Of a stretch of 64,000 nt of DNA, positions 35,382-45,866 are shown one piece after another. Within the stretch, counting starts at the first letter, position 1. Every line of letters begins with the position of its first letter. This DNA comes from Actinopolyspora xinjiangensis (GTDB taxonomy: Bacteria; Actinomycetota; Actinomycetes; Mycobacteriales; Pseudonocardiaceae), in assembly GCF_900104475.1 (NCBI RefSeq), contig NZ_FNJR01000007.1:124001-188000 (forward strand), read 5' to 3'. Position numbers and translations under genes: made by a program. The notes beneath the pieces were generated by a model, which searched no databases, was not told the origin of the DNA, and worked only from the letters and a program-made list of their open reading frames with translations.

Positions 35382-35423
35382 CCCCCGGTACCTCCCGAAC
35401 GAAGCGGTGTGAGCTTACCAAGC

Positions 35424-35448
35424 AGTAGGTTACTATGAGTAGGTTACT
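35424..35448. promoter_or_regulatory. tandem AGTAGGTTACT repeats between the monooxygenase and TetR genes
   Basis: AGTAGGTTACT occurs twice (35424-35434 and 35438-35448), 14 bases apart, in the short divergent control region. The repeats are good candidates for the TetR regulator's binding sites and would cover both promoters. Confidence 0.55.
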
Positions 35449-35457
35449 TGCGGTAGG

Positions 35458-36114
35458 GTGGATTTCGTGGAGACCGCACAGCAGGCGAACCCGGGCCGCA
35501 AACGGATGTCGAGAGCCGAACGGGAACAGCAGATCCTGGGGATCGCGGAGGAGGTTTTCGCCGAACGTGGCTACCAGGGCACGGCCATGGACGACATCGC
35601 GCAACGCGTCGGCCTGTCCAAGCCGATGCTCTACGAGTACTTCGGCTCCAAGGAGGGTCTGCTGCTGGCCTGCCTCGAACGTGCCAAGCGCGAGCTGCTG
35701 GAGTGCACCTCGACGGCGGCTGCCAACGCCGAGACCCCCGAACAACTGCTGCACGACGCCCTGCTGGCCTTCTTCAGGTTCGGCGAGGACCACAAGCAGG
35801 CATGGGCCCTGCTGCGCAACGAGTCCGCCGTACCCGGTGTGGAGCTGGACACCGAGCTGGAGGGCATCCGAGGACAACAGGTCGGCTTCACCACGGACAT
35901 GCTGCGCATGTCGCTCCCGGAGGCCGACGAGTACCGGCTGGAGGCCTTCGCCGAGGCCATCATCGGAGCCTGCGAACGGATGGCACTGTGGCGGGAGAAC
36001 CACCCCGAGATCACCCCGGAGACGGTCACCGATCACCTGATGGCGCTCATCGGCCCCAGCCTCTCGGGGGAAGCGCGCGCTTCCCAAGCGCGACACTCAC
36101 ACGATCAGGGGTAG
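35458..36114 (+). CDS. TetR/AcrR-family transcriptional regulator
   Basis: The 218-residue protein has the TetR DNA-binding domain at residues 20-65 (REQQILGIAEEVFAERGYQG, then MDDIAQRVGLSKPMLYEYFGSKEGLL). A helical ligand domain follows. It is divergent from the Baeyer-Villiger monooxygenase and probably represses it, with the monooxygenase substrate or product as ligand. The start could be GTG 35458 or GTG 35467; the conserved domain is unaffected. Confidence 0.9.
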   Translation: MDFVETAQQANPGRKRMSRAEREQQILGIAEEVFAERGYQGTAMDDIAQRVGLSKPMLYEYFGSKEGLLLACLERAKRELLECTSTAAANAETPEQLLHDALLAFFRFGEDHKQAWALLRNESAVPGVELDTELEGIRGQQVGFTTDMLRMSLPEADEYRLEAFAEAIIGACERMALWRENHPEITPETVTDHLMALIGPSLSGEARASQARHSHDQG

Positions 36115-36260
36115 TAGGCGCACAGCACTCAAGATCCACTACTCCCCTTCCGATGCGATCGCGTAGGTCGATTGTCACGTGCGCGCGCGTCCACTGACAG
36201 GACGCCGCGCCCGGCGTGTCACGACCACGCCCGTGAACTCGGAATCAAGGAGTACTGATC

Positions 36261-37130
36261 TTGCGCCCCTGGACCACGCGCACGTTGAACGCTGTTGTTG
36301 TGGCCGCGGGGTTCGCCGCAGCCGGAACGGGAGCGGCAGCGGCCGACTCCCCCGAAGCAACGACGCCGGACCTCAACAAGCCGGACCTGTCACAGGTCCC
36401 CGATGAGATCGACTTCACCGTTCCGCTCGACACCTGCAAGAACCCGGGTGTCCCAGGACGGGAGAAGATGCCCTGCGCGGACACGACGCTGCGGACGAAC
36501 ACCCCGAACCTCGTCAAGGAGGTCGGCGCCGAGATCGCCAGGCTCGGGTACGGTGTCGGCAACGAGGTCCGCGATGGCGAACCGACACTGCAGTCCGGCG
36601 AGGCGACCAGGCTGCTCGGACATGTGGCTACCACCACCGCCAAGGCCGAACAGCTGACCAAGACCCGCCCGGAGGTCGGCGTCAACGTCAGGCCCGACCA
36701 CACGGGCGTGCTGCGTCAGAACAGCGGGGAGACCGAGCTGCTCGACGCCGAGGTCGGCCCACGCGGCGAGAACCACGAAGGCGCGTCCGCACTGGACACC
36801 GCCGTGGACGCCACCGTCGCGCAGGGCTACGACAGCAAGCCGATGACCAATCCGGTCGGCACGCTGGGCAAGGTGGTCAGCAACAACCCGCTGCAGACGT
36901 CCGGCAAGCCGGTGGAGCTGCCCGAGGTGGAACACGTGGTGCCCGCCACGCAGGACGTCCCGACGGTTCGCCGGCTGGACGACGACCCGTCCGGCGCGGT
37001 GCGCGACGCCGCGACCGGTCTGGTGACCAACCCCTCGGAGACGCTCTCGATGGGCGAGGGAACCAGCCTCAACGAGGCCAAGACGTTGCCGGTGGGCGAC
37101 GTCCTGAGCAGGGCGACGGGCCTGAAGTGA
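36261..37130 (+). CDS. secreted protein of unknown function
   Basis: The 289-residue precursor starts with a signal peptide (RPWTTRTLNAVVVAAGFAAAGTGAAAA, cleaved before DSPEA). The mature part is acidic and Thr/Pro/Asn-rich, with one Cys pair (DTCKNPGVPGREKMPCADTT). No domain is recognised. Start TTG 36261 has AAGGAG 8 bases upstream; no ATG lies near. A very strong hairpin terminator follows at once, so it is a single-gene transcript. Streptomycete-type cell-surface proteins with this composition are common, but no relation is claimed. Confidence 0.75.
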   Translation: MRPWTTRTLNAVVVAAGFAAAGTGAAAADSPEATTPDLNKPDLSQVPDEIDFTVPLDTCKNPGVPGREKMPCADTTLRTNTPNLVKEVGAEIARLGYGVGNEVRDGEPTLQSGEATRLLGHVATTTAKAEQLTKTRPEVGVNVRPDHTGVLRQNSGETELLDAEVGPRGENHEGASALDTAVDATVAQGYDSKPMTNPVGTLGKVVSNNPLQTSGKPVELPEVEHVVPATQDVPTVRRLDDDPSGAVRDAATGLVTNPSETLSMGEGTSLNEAKTLPVGDVLSRATGLK

Positions 37131-37134
37131 CCGA

Positions 37135-37171
37135 CGCTCGGGCGCGGGAACTCCGTTCCCGCGCCCGAGCG
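37135..37171 (+). terminator. terminator hairpin after the secreted protein
   Basis: A perfect 17-base-pair stem (37135-37151 with 37155-37171) around a 3-base loop starts 5 bases after the stop codon. Confidence 0.9.
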
Positions 37172-37488
37172 GCGCGGTCGAGCGAGTGAGCTCCCCACCA
37201 ACCGATCCGAAAAAGCACCGGCGAATCACCCACTCGGACGAAGAATTCAGTCCACAGCCGTTGAAGTGGCGGGGCTCCGGTTCCCTCCGTGGTTCCGATG
37301 CCATTCGCCCGAAAAGCGGCTCGCGGTACGAGGAAAGTCGGAAACCGGACCGACGTTCGGTGTAGCACTTGTCACCGACATCTGGGACCGGTCCTTCACG
37401 GCAAAGCTTCACAGCCGCGTCTCCACCGCCAGTTCCAGCCCGACCGCCTGCTCCGAATCGACAAGAACTACTGCGTCGCAAGTCGATC
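37172..37488. other. intergenic upstream of the NLR-like gene
   Basis: No gene is supported. The NLR reading frame stays open back to about 37369 (TTG), but that extension lacks a ribosome site and its sequence is low-complexity, so I treat it as untranslated. Confidence 0.4.
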
Positions 37489-40092
37489 GTGCGATACACC
37501 TCGGATGTGGCCGAAACGCACAACATATTCAACGGCAAGGCCGAACGGGTCGTGCAAGCAGGGCGGGTCGAAACCATGCATATGCATGTCTCATCCCCCG
37601 CTCCCGAGTCCCTGAGTGTCCTACCACCGGCTCCGAACACGTTCACCGGCCGTGTTCCGGAACTCGACGAGCTGGTGGGGAAACTGTCCACCACCGGCTC
37701 CCCCGAGAGGAACAGTGTAATCACCATCACCGGACCGCCGGGAGCGGGCAAAACCGCGCTGGCACTGACGGCGGCTCATCGAGCCGTGGAGGCAGGGCGG
37801 TTCCCGGGAGGGACGCTGTTCGCCGATCTGCACGGCTACGACTCCGATCAGCGTGCTGCTCCGGAGAACGTACTGAGCGGTTTCCTCCGTTCCATGGGAG
37901 TTCCTGGCGAACATCTGCCGCACGCCCTCGGCGAGCTGAGCGCGCTGTTTCGGAAACGACTCTCCAACTGCTCATCCACTTTGCTGGTGCTGGACAACGT
38001 ATTCCACATCGAGCAGATCGAATCCTTGCTACCGCACCACACGGAGCACCGCATACTGATAACAACTCGCAACGAACTAGCTTTGCCCGAAGCACGGCGT
38101 CTGGTTCTCGGCACGCTCTCGCCAACCTCCTCCGTAGATCTGCTCAGCGATATCCTGCGAAAAACGAACAGGGATGACAACCGCATCCGTGAGACCGACA
38201 AACTTAAGGCACTGGCACGGAAGTGTGATCACCTCCCCCTCGCCCTCCGGATCCTGGCCGGAATCCTGGTGACCGAGCAGGACAGACCGCTGGACTCGGT
38301 GCTCGACTCCCTCAACCACGACGGCGACCGGCTCGATCAACTCGACCCGGGAACCGGATACAGCGTGCGGACCGCGCTGACGCTGTCCTACCGGTGCTTG
38401 GACGCCGAGGCGGCGAACGTATTCCGACTTCTCGCGCTGCATCCGGGCAACGAGTTCACCCACGACCAAGTAGCCACACTCGTAGGACGAACGTCGAACA
38501 AAACCGACATCCTGCTGTGGCGACTACGCAGGGCGCACCTACTACAGCCTGGCACTCATCCCGAGAACCACAGTTTCCACGACCTCACCCGCCTTTATGC
38601 GCGTGAACGCCTGGAAACCGACGAACCGGCCACGAACGCGCAGGAAGCGCTGGGCCGACTCCTCGAGTTCCACACAAGACAGGCGGACGCGGCAGCCTAC
38701 CTCCTTTCGGAGGAAGCGGACGACTCTGTCGTGGAACGGGCTTTCGAAACCCCGGTGGAAGCGCTGGAGTGGGCCGGAGAGCAGTGTGAGACGCACGTAG
38801 CCCTCGTGTCACTGGCGGTGCGGCACGGACATCACGAGCGCGCGCACGAACTGGCGTGCGCCCTGGATCCCCTGATGTGCTTCCGGCACAGCTGGATCGA
38901 GCGAATGCACGTACTCCACTCGACCATCGAAGCGACTCAGCGATTGGGGGACAAGAAATCGGAGGTATTCGCCTTCCAAAAATTGGCGAACACTTACCGA
39001 TGGCTAGCGGAACACGAAGAGTCATTGAATTGCCTGCAAATCACCGTTTCACTCGCAAAAGATATTTCCGAGCGCATACTGCCGGCGAAAGTAACCCTCG
39101 AACTCGGTGAAATACTACTCGAAACCGGCGACACCAAAAAAGCAGTTCGCATACACAAGAGGGCGGAAAAAATTTTCCGCCTGACAAACGAAGACAGTTT
39201 TCGTGTCGCGGCGCTGTGCGGGATCGGGGAATCCCAATACGCGATAAACGAAAACGAAAACTCCCGGAAAAATTTCCAAAAAGCGCTAAAACTTGCCGAC
39301 AAAACAAACGACCGCCCGGGCAAACTCCGCGCTTCGAGTGGTTTGGGAAGCGTGTTCATCGCCGAAGGCGACCACGAAAACGCCGCCGAATACCTGACTC
39401 ATGCCGTGAAACTGACTCGACCCGACAGCGATATCGAGAAAGCCGATATACTAGAACGTTCCGCTGACCTGAACATAGCATTCGGCGACCTCGACGAAGC
39501 CGTCAAATTCCTGAATAGGGCACTTGATCTATACTGCCACCTGGGAAAACACAATAATTTTTCCCTTGCCCTGGAAAAGTTGAGAACAATCCTGCCGCCA
39601 AACGAAAAAACCAACCTCGAAGAAACCGCGAAATTCACCGAGAACGCATTCACCGAAACATCGTCACCCTCTTATCGTGTACTATCCACTCCGCCCCCTT
39701 CCACATCTTCCCCGACACTTCCAAGGCTAAAATACGGTTACCTGGCCAGAACAGCGACACTGACAATCTGCTGGACTTGGTTGTTCGTCGACAGCATGGT
39801 CCAGAAAAAGCAACCGGATTGGCTCCCCAGCTGGTTCTGGCTGTTCTTGTTCGTCAACGAAATCCTAGTGGGAACATACTACATGTATGAACCGAAAAAA
39901 CGATCAAAATTATTCGAAACAACCGAAAAAATATTCATTAAAATTGCCATGGTTCACAGCTTGATCACCCCTATTGGAGCAATACTGGCAACGTGGTTAA
40001 CCTTTGGTCCGATCGCCGCGATCGCAGTGTCGACAATACTTGCCACAATTAACTTGACAGGATTGTCAAAATCAAAAAGAATAAATATATGA
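37489..40092 (+). CDS. NLR-like receptor: RHIM-like motif, NB-ARC ATPase, TPR array, C-terminal membrane helices
   Basis: The 867-residue protein opens with NIFNGKAERVVQ then AGRVETMHM (residues 12-32), an amyloid-signalling motif. An NB-ARC domain follows: P-loop GPPGAGKTAL (82-91), LLVLDN Walker B (165-170), ILITTRNE, HLPLALRILAG, and an MHD-like HDLTRLYARE. TPR repeats occupy about 480-730 and three or four membrane helices about 760-860. NB-ARC/TPR proteins of bacteria sense infection or stress and trigger an effector by templating; here the matching effector is at 31751. The membrane tail is unusual. Base composition becomes visibly AT-richer after 38900. The start (GTG 37489) is uncertain. 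Confidence 0.8.
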   Translation: MRYTSDVAETHNIFNGKAERVVQAGRVETMHMHVSSPAPESLSVLPPAPNTFTGRVPELDELVGKLSTTGSPERNSVITITGPPGAGKTALALTAAHRAVEAGRFPGGTLFADLHGYDSDQRAAPENVLSGFLRSMGVPGEHLPHALGELSALFRKRLSNCSSTLLVLDNVFHIEQIESLLPHHTEHRILITTRNELALPEARRLVLGTLSPTSSVDLLSDILRKTNRDDNRIRETDKLKALARKCDHLPLALRILAGILVTEQDRPLDSVLDSLNHDGDRLDQLDPGTGYSVRTALTLSYRCLDAEAANVFRLLALHPGNEFTHDQVATLVGRTSNKTDILLWRLRRAHLLQPGTHPENHSFHDLTRLYARERLETDEPATNAQEALGRLLEFHTRQADAAAYLLSEEADDSVVERAFETPVEALEWAGEQCETHVALVSLAVRHGHHERAHELACALDPLMCFRHSWIERMHVLHSTIEATQRLGDKKSEVFAFQKLANTYRWLAEHEESLNCLQITVSLAKDISERILPAKVTLELGEILLETGDTKKAVRIHKRAEKIFRLTNEDSFRVAALCGIGESQYAINENENSRKNFQKALKLADKTNDRPGKLRASSGLGSVFIAEGDHENAAEYLTHAVKLTRPDSDIEKADILERSADLNIAFGDLDEAVKFLNRALDLYCHLGKHNNFSLALEKLRTILPPNEKTNLEETAKFTENAFTETSSPSYRVLSTPPPSTSSPTLPRLKYGYLARTATLTICWTWLFVDSMVQKKQPDWLPSWFWLFLFVNEILVGTYYMYEPKKRSKLFETTEKIFIKIAMVHSLITPIGAILATWLTFGPIAAIAVSTILATINLTGLSKSKRINI

Positions 40093-40215
40093 CAAAAACC
40101 GACGAAGCGACACCGCGCCGCCGTTCTCAATTCTATTCTTTCTTTGTCCTCGATTCTGAATCGGGACCATGCTGCTTCCGACTCCTGCTGATCCGGCAAA
40201 ACGACGGAGTCGATT

Positions 40216-40253
40216 GGGTGGGCCGCGTCCCCATCCAGGGAAACGACCCACCC
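40216..40253. terminator. hairpin between the convergent NLR and fadB genes
   Basis: GGGTGGG (40216-40222) pairs with CCCACCC (40247-40253), followed on the plus strand by ACGTTTT. It may end both the NLR and the fadB transcripts. Confidence 0.55.
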
Positions 40254-40274
40254 ACGTTTTGAGCCGCAGCGGTA

Positions 40275-42497
40275 TCAGGCCGCAGCGGCGGTCACGATCT
40301 CCTCGTCGGGTTCCCCGACGTCGAAGACCTCACCGGACTCGGCCTTGGCCACCAGCGAGGCGGGCGGCTCGAACCGGCTGCCGTAGCGTTCGGCCAACTG
40401 CTTGGCACGCGCCACGAAACCGCGCAGCCCACCCGGATAGCCGTTCATGTACTGCACCACGCCCCCGGTCCCGGGCGGGAAGCCGATCCCGAAGATCGAC
40501 CCGATGTTGGCGTCCGGCACCGAGTCGAGCACTCCCTCGTCCAGGCAGCGCACCGTCTCCAGCGCCTGCACGAACAGCAGGCGTTCCCGCAGGTCCTCGA
40601 ACACCACCCGCTCCGGATCGAGACGGCCCGCACCGAAGTGCTCGGCCAGCCCCCGCCACAGCCCCAGACGCTTGCCGTCCTCGGAGTACTCGTAGAAGCC
40701 CGCACCGGAGGAACGCCCCTTGCGCCCGAACTCGTCGACCATCCGGTCCAGGATCGGGTCGGCGGGGTGGTCGTTCCAGCTGCCGCCCTGGGCCTCGACC
40801 GCCTTGCGCGTCTCCTCCCTGATCTTGCGGGGCAGCGTGAGGGTGAGCTCGTCGAACAGCTGCAGCACCGGAGCGGGGAAGCCCGCCTGCGAGGCGGCCT
40901 GCTCGATCGAGGGCGCCGCGACCCCCTCACCCAGCATCGCCACTCCCTCGTTGAGGAAGGTGCCGATCACCCGGCTGGTGAAGAAGCCCCTGCTGTCCCG
41001 CACCACGATCGGGGTCTTGCCGATCTGGCGAACGACGTCGAAGGCCCTGGCCAGCGCCCGGTCGCTGGTCCGCTCACCACGGATGATCTCGACGAGCGGC
41101 ATCTTGTCCACCGGGGAGAAGAAGTGCAGCCCGATGAAGTCCTCCGGCCTGCTCGCGCCCTCGGCCAGGTCGGTGATCGGCAGCGTGGAGGTGTTCGAGG
41201 TGATCAGGGCGTCACCGGAGACGTACTGCTCGGCTTCGGCGTAGACCTGGTGCTTGACCTTCGGGTCCTCGAAGACCGCCTCGATGACCAGGTCGCACCC
41301 CTCCAGCTCCGCCGCCCGGTCGGTGGGGGTGATCCTGGCGAGCACGTCCTCGCGCTCCCGTTCGGAGATCCTGCCCTTGCCGAGCGCCTTGTCCAGCACC
41401 TGGGCGGAGTACTGCTTGCCCTGCTCGGCGGAGTCGGCGGAGACGTCCTTGAGCACGACCTCCATCCCCGCCTTGGCGCAGACGTGGGCGATGCCCGCTC
41501 CCATCATCCCGCCACCGAGCACGCCGACCTTTCCGGCCGACCACTCCGGCTGCCCGTCGGGCCTGCTGCCGCCGGAGTTGATGTGCTCCAGGTCGAAGAA
41601 GAAGGCCTTGCTCATGTTCTTCGAGGTCTGCCCGCACATCAGCTCGACGAAGTAGCGCCCCTCGATGGTGAAGGCGGTGTCCACGTCGACCTGGGCACCC
41701 TCCACCGCGGCGCAGAGGATGTTCTCGGGGGCGGGCAGGTCGGCACCCTTGAGCTGCTTGCGCAGGTTCGCGGGAAAGGCGGGCAGATTCGCCGCGAACT
41801 TCGGGTCGGAGGGGGTGCCACCCGGAATCCGGAAGCCCTTGCGGTCCCAGGGCTGGCTCGCCTCCGGATTCTCCTTGATCCAATCCCTGGCCGCTCGCAT
41901 CATGACGTCCCGGTCCTCGACGATCTCGTCGATCAACCCCAGCTCACGGGCCTTCTCCGGACGCAGGCGCTGGCCCTGCGTGAGCACGCCGAGCAGCGCG
42001 TCGGCTATGCCGAGCATCCGCACGGTGCGGACGACACCGCCCCCGCCGGGCAACAACCCCAGGCTCACCTCGGGGAAGCCGAACCGGGCCTTGGGCGAGT
42101 CCAGCGCGACGCGGTGGTGACAGGCGAGAGCGATCTCCAGCCCGCCGCCGAGGGCGGTGCCGTTGAGGGCGGCGACGACCGGCACGCCGAGGGTCTCCAG
42201 CCTGCGGAGCTGCCGCTTGGCTGTGGTGCTGCTCTCGGCGGCGCGCGCCACGTTCTCGGGACGCGCCTTGATCAGCTCGCGCAGGTCGCCACCGGCGAAG
42301 AAGGTGCTCTTGGCCGAGGTGAGGACCACTCCGCTGATGTTCTCGCGCTCGTCCTCCAGCCGCTGCACGGTCTGCTCCATGGAGCGCAGGTAGCGCTCGT
42401 TCATGGTGTTGGCCTGCTGCTCGGGGTCGTCGAGGGTGAGGACGACTACCCCGTCGGCGTCTGGGCCCTCCCAGCGGATGGTGCTCTGTTCACTCAT
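40275..42497 (-). CDS. fatty-acid oxidation complex alpha: enoyl-CoA hydratase/3-hydroxyacyl-CoA dehydrogenase
   Basis: The 740-residue bifunctional protein has an N-terminal crotonase domain (NGTALGGGLEIALACHHRVA oxyanion region, then FPEVSLGLLPGGGGVVR) and a C-terminal NAD-binding dehydrogenase: GVLGGGMMGAGIAHVCAKAG, then VIEAVFEDPKVK, NTSTLPITDLA and LHFFSPVDKMPLVEIIRG with the catalytic His and Glu. It hydrates trans-2-enoyl-CoA and oxidises the 3-hydroxyacyl-CoA. The thiolase gene upstream forms the other half of the beta-oxidation module, separated by 87 bases on the same strand. FadB is the analogue in E. coli. Confidence 0.95.
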   Translation of the reverse strand: MSEQSTIRWEGPDADGVVVLTLDDPEQQANTMNERYLRSMEQTVQRLEDERENISGVVLTSAKSTFFAGGDLRELIKARPENVARAAESSTTAKRQLRRLETLGVPVVAALNGTALGGGLEIALACHHRVALDSPKARFGFPEVSLGLLPGGGGVVRTVRMLGIADALLGVLTQGQRLRPEKARELGLIDEIVEDRDVMMRAARDWIKENPEASQPWDRKGFRIPGGTPSDPKFAANLPAFPANLRKQLKGADLPAPENILCAAVEGAQVDVDTAFTIEGRYFVELMCGQTSKNMSKAFFFDLEHINSGGSRPDGQPEWSAGKVGVLGGGMMGAGIAHVCAKAGMEVVLKDVSADSAEQGKQYSAQVLDKALGKGRISEREREDVLARITPTDRAAELEGCDLVIEAVFEDPKVKHQVYAEAEQYVSGDALITSNTSTLPITDLAEGASRPEDFIGLHFFSPVDKMPLVEIIRGERTSDRALARAFDVVRQIGKTPIVVRDSRGFFTSRVIGTFLNEGVAMLGEGVAAPSIEQAASQAGFPAPVLQLFDELTLTLPRKIREETRKAVEAQGGSWNDHPADPILDRMVDEFGRKGRSSGAGFYEYSEDGKRLGLWRGLAEHFGAGRLDPERVVFEDLRERLLFVQALETVRCLDEGVLDSVPDANIGSIFGIGFPPGTGGVVQYMNGYPGGLRGFVARAKQLAERYGSRFEPPASLVAKAESGEVFDVGEPDEEIVTAAAA

Positions 42498-42584
42498 TGA
42501 TCCGTCCTTGGACGCTGTTGTCGGAAGTCGGTCGAGCGGCCCGGGCGAATGGCCGCGGCATCGTCGGGGTCTCGGGATGGCCGT

Positions 42585-43802
<1,218 letters not shown>

Positions 43803-43843
43803 GTGTGGGGTGCCTCCTCGTTGCGGCGGTCCTCCATGAAGAG

Positions 43844-43864
43844 TGTGACACCAAGACTGTCACA
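43844..43864 (-). promoter_or_regulatory. 21-base dyad upstream of the thiolase gene
   Basis: TGTGACA and TGTCACA are perfect inverted arms separated by 7 bases, placed where the thiolase promoter should lie. The same design, TGTTACA-N7-TGTCACA, is at 57738-57758 between the CaiB and MerR genes. The pair suggests one regulator for acyl-CoA metabolism. Confidence 0.6.
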
Positions 43865-44258
43865 GTCAATGGGCTACGATTCTCCCCGCCCCGAGGAGTG
43901 AAAACGGGTTTGGCCGGACGACACGGCCCTCCAGCGCGCTTCGATCCGAGACGTGGACCCGTCCGCACGATCGGCTCTCCGGTTCGACCATTCCTGACGG
44001 AACCGCGTCGTGCCTTCGCAGAACACGCGCAGGGGATCGTCGGGCACGGAGTGGGCCCGTGAGGATCCTACCGCCACCCGGATCCGGGTCATCCCGCTCG
44101 CCGACCGGCGGAACGGCGTGGAGATCGGCAGCGCACCGCGACGTGACGGCGAGCTCCGATCCGGTGGGCGTTACCTCCGGGTGCTCGCGTCCCACCACGA
44201 GGCCCCACCCACGTGCGGGACGCGACGCCGGCCGAAAGCCCCGTCCGGAGAACCGCTG
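43865..44258. other. intergenic, no gene seen
   Basis: This stretch lies between the thiolase control region and the glcF stop. Long overlapping frames on both strands have no start signals or domain similarity. Confidence 0.45.
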
Positions 44259-45593
44259 TCAGCCGGTCTCACGGAGCAGCGACTCGGACGAACGACCACG
44301 AATCGCGGCGTCGAGCAGCTGCACGGTGTGGGCCATCGGCATCCGCGCTCCCCTGGCCCGCAACGCCCCTCGGATCTGCATCGAGCAACCGGGATTGGCG
44401 GTCACCAGCAGATCCGCCCCGGTGTCGAGCACGTTGTCCGCCTTGAGCTCGCCGAGCTCGGCCGCGGCGTTCGGCCGCAGCAGGTTGTACACCCCGGCCG
44501 AACCGCAGCAGATCTCGCCCCGGTTGATCTCGCGGAGCTCGATTCCCGGGATCGCCCGCAGCAGTTCGCGCGGTTGCGCGCGGATTCCCTGACCGTGGCT
44601 GAGGTGGCAGGCGTCGTGGTAGGCGACCCGCATCGGCAGCGGGGCGCGCCGAGCGACCGGTCCCAACTCGACGAGCACTTCGGACACGTCACGCACCCGC
44701 TCGGCGAACTCCGCCGCGCGGGAGGCGTACATCGGGTCCTCGGCGAGCAGCCGGGAGTAATCCTTCATCGCCGAGCCGCACCCGGCCGAATTGACCACCA
44801 CGTAATCCACCCCGGCCGTGTCGAGGGCGTCCAGCGTGGCCCGCGCGAAGCGCTTCGCCTCCCGTTCACGTCCCGAGTGCTCGCTGAGCGCTCCGCAACA
44901 CCCCTGCGCACGCGGAATCACCACCTCGCAGCCCTCGGCGGCGAGCACCCGCGCGGTGGCGGCGTTGACTTCCGGGAAGAAGACGTGCTGCACGCAACCG
45001 GTGAGCATGCCCACGACGGCCCTGCGCGTCCCCGCCGCCGGTACCCGTTCGGGCAGCGGAACCGAACGCCTCACGGGCGGCACGAGCGACTCCATCGTGC
45101 GCATCCCGGCGGGCAGCCTGTTCAGCAGGCCGGTGCGGCGCAGCAGCGCCCCTATACCGAGCCGCTGGTAGAGCGCGAGCGGGCCGCGCAGCGCTCGCAG
45201 CCTGCGCCGGTGGGGGAACAGCGCGAAGATCACCGCGCGCCACCAGCGCTGCCCCGGCTCACGGCGGTGGTTGCGCTCCACCTGCGCACGGGTCCGGCTC
45301 AGCAGCGTCCCGTACCGCACCCCCGAGGGGCAGGCGGTCACGCAGGCCATGCACCCCAGGCAGTTGTCGAAGTGCTCGACCATGCTCTCCGAGAGGGGTT
45401 CCCCGTCGAGCCCGGCCTCCATCAGGTGGATGCGGCCACGCGGGGAGTCCATCTCCTCGCCCCACAACTCGTAGGTGGGGCAGGTGGGCAGGCAGAATCC
45501 ACAGTGCACGCAGTCGTCGATCAGCTCCCGTTCGGGCGGGTTGAACACGTCGAACGCGCCCTCCGCGCCGGAGCGCCCCGACTCCTCACTCAT
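44259..45593 (-). CDS. glcF: glycolate oxidase iron-sulfur subunit
   Basis: The 444-residue protein has two ferredoxin-type clusters (CVHCGFCLPTCP near residue 30 and CLGCMACVTACP near 80) and two CCG domains (QGCCGALSEHSG and GEICCGSAGVYN, with further Cys). It passes electrons from the flavin subunits of glycolate oxidase to the membrane quinone pool. ATG 45591-45593 is preferred over the adjacent GTG, with GAGGGG 5 bases upstream. It is separated from glcE by about 300 bases that hold a structured repeat, unlike the tight glcD-glcE overlap. Confidence 0.93.
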   Translation of the reverse strand: MSEESGRSGAEGAFDVFNPPERELIDDCVHCGFCLPTCPTYELWGEEMDSPRGRIHLMEAGLDGEPLSESMVEHFDNCLGCMACVTACPSGVRYGTLLSRTRAQVERNHRREPGQRWWRAVIFALFPHRRRLRALRGPLALYQRLGIGALLRRTGLLNRLPAGMRTMESLVPPVRRSVPLPERVPAAGTRRAVVGMLTGCVQHVFFPEVNAATARVLAAEGCEVVIPRAQGCCGALSEHSGREREAKRFARATLDALDTAGVDYVVVNSAGCGSAMKDYSRLLAEDPMYASRAAEFAERVRDVSEVLVELGPVARRAPLPMRVAYHDACHLSHGQGIRAQPRELLRAIPGIELREINRGEICCGSAGVYNLLRPNAAAELGELKADNVLDTGADLLVTANPGCSMQIRGALRARGARMPMAHTVQLLDAAIRGRSSESLLRETG

Positions 45594-45729
45594 CACTGCC
45601 CCTCGGAAGTGTCTGGAGTTGTTCCGATGTTCACCGAACCGAGCGCCGGACCGAAGCTACGGACACACCGCCGAACATTTCGCGTACCGACATCCGGTCA
45701 TCCCTTCTACTCGGCGCGACAGCGCCGAA

Positions 45730-45866
45730 CCACCACTCACGCCGCTCGACCACCCGCGGGTTCTCTCGTGGTGCTCTCGCGAGGAAGGCCCGACGTTGTG
45801 TAGTACCTACCCGATGTCGGGCCTGGCCGCAGCGAGAGCCCGCGAGAGGTTCCGCCAAGCGACCAC
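45730..45866 (-). repeat. dispersed structured intergenic repeat, copy B
   Basis: The same 137-base length as copy A, with high identity throughout. The core hairpin pairs GGCCCGAC (45787-45794) with GTCGGGCC (45816-45823). It lies between glcE and glcF, 28 bases after the glcE stop read on the minus strand, and so may split or attenuate the glcDEF transcript. Confidence 0.8.

Noticed and set aside
31739-40092. A continuous defence island between the effector and the receptor
   Set aside because: The genes between them (membrane protein, low-complexity protein, monooxygenase, TetR, secreted protein) look like ordinary chromosomal genes with their own terminators and control sites.
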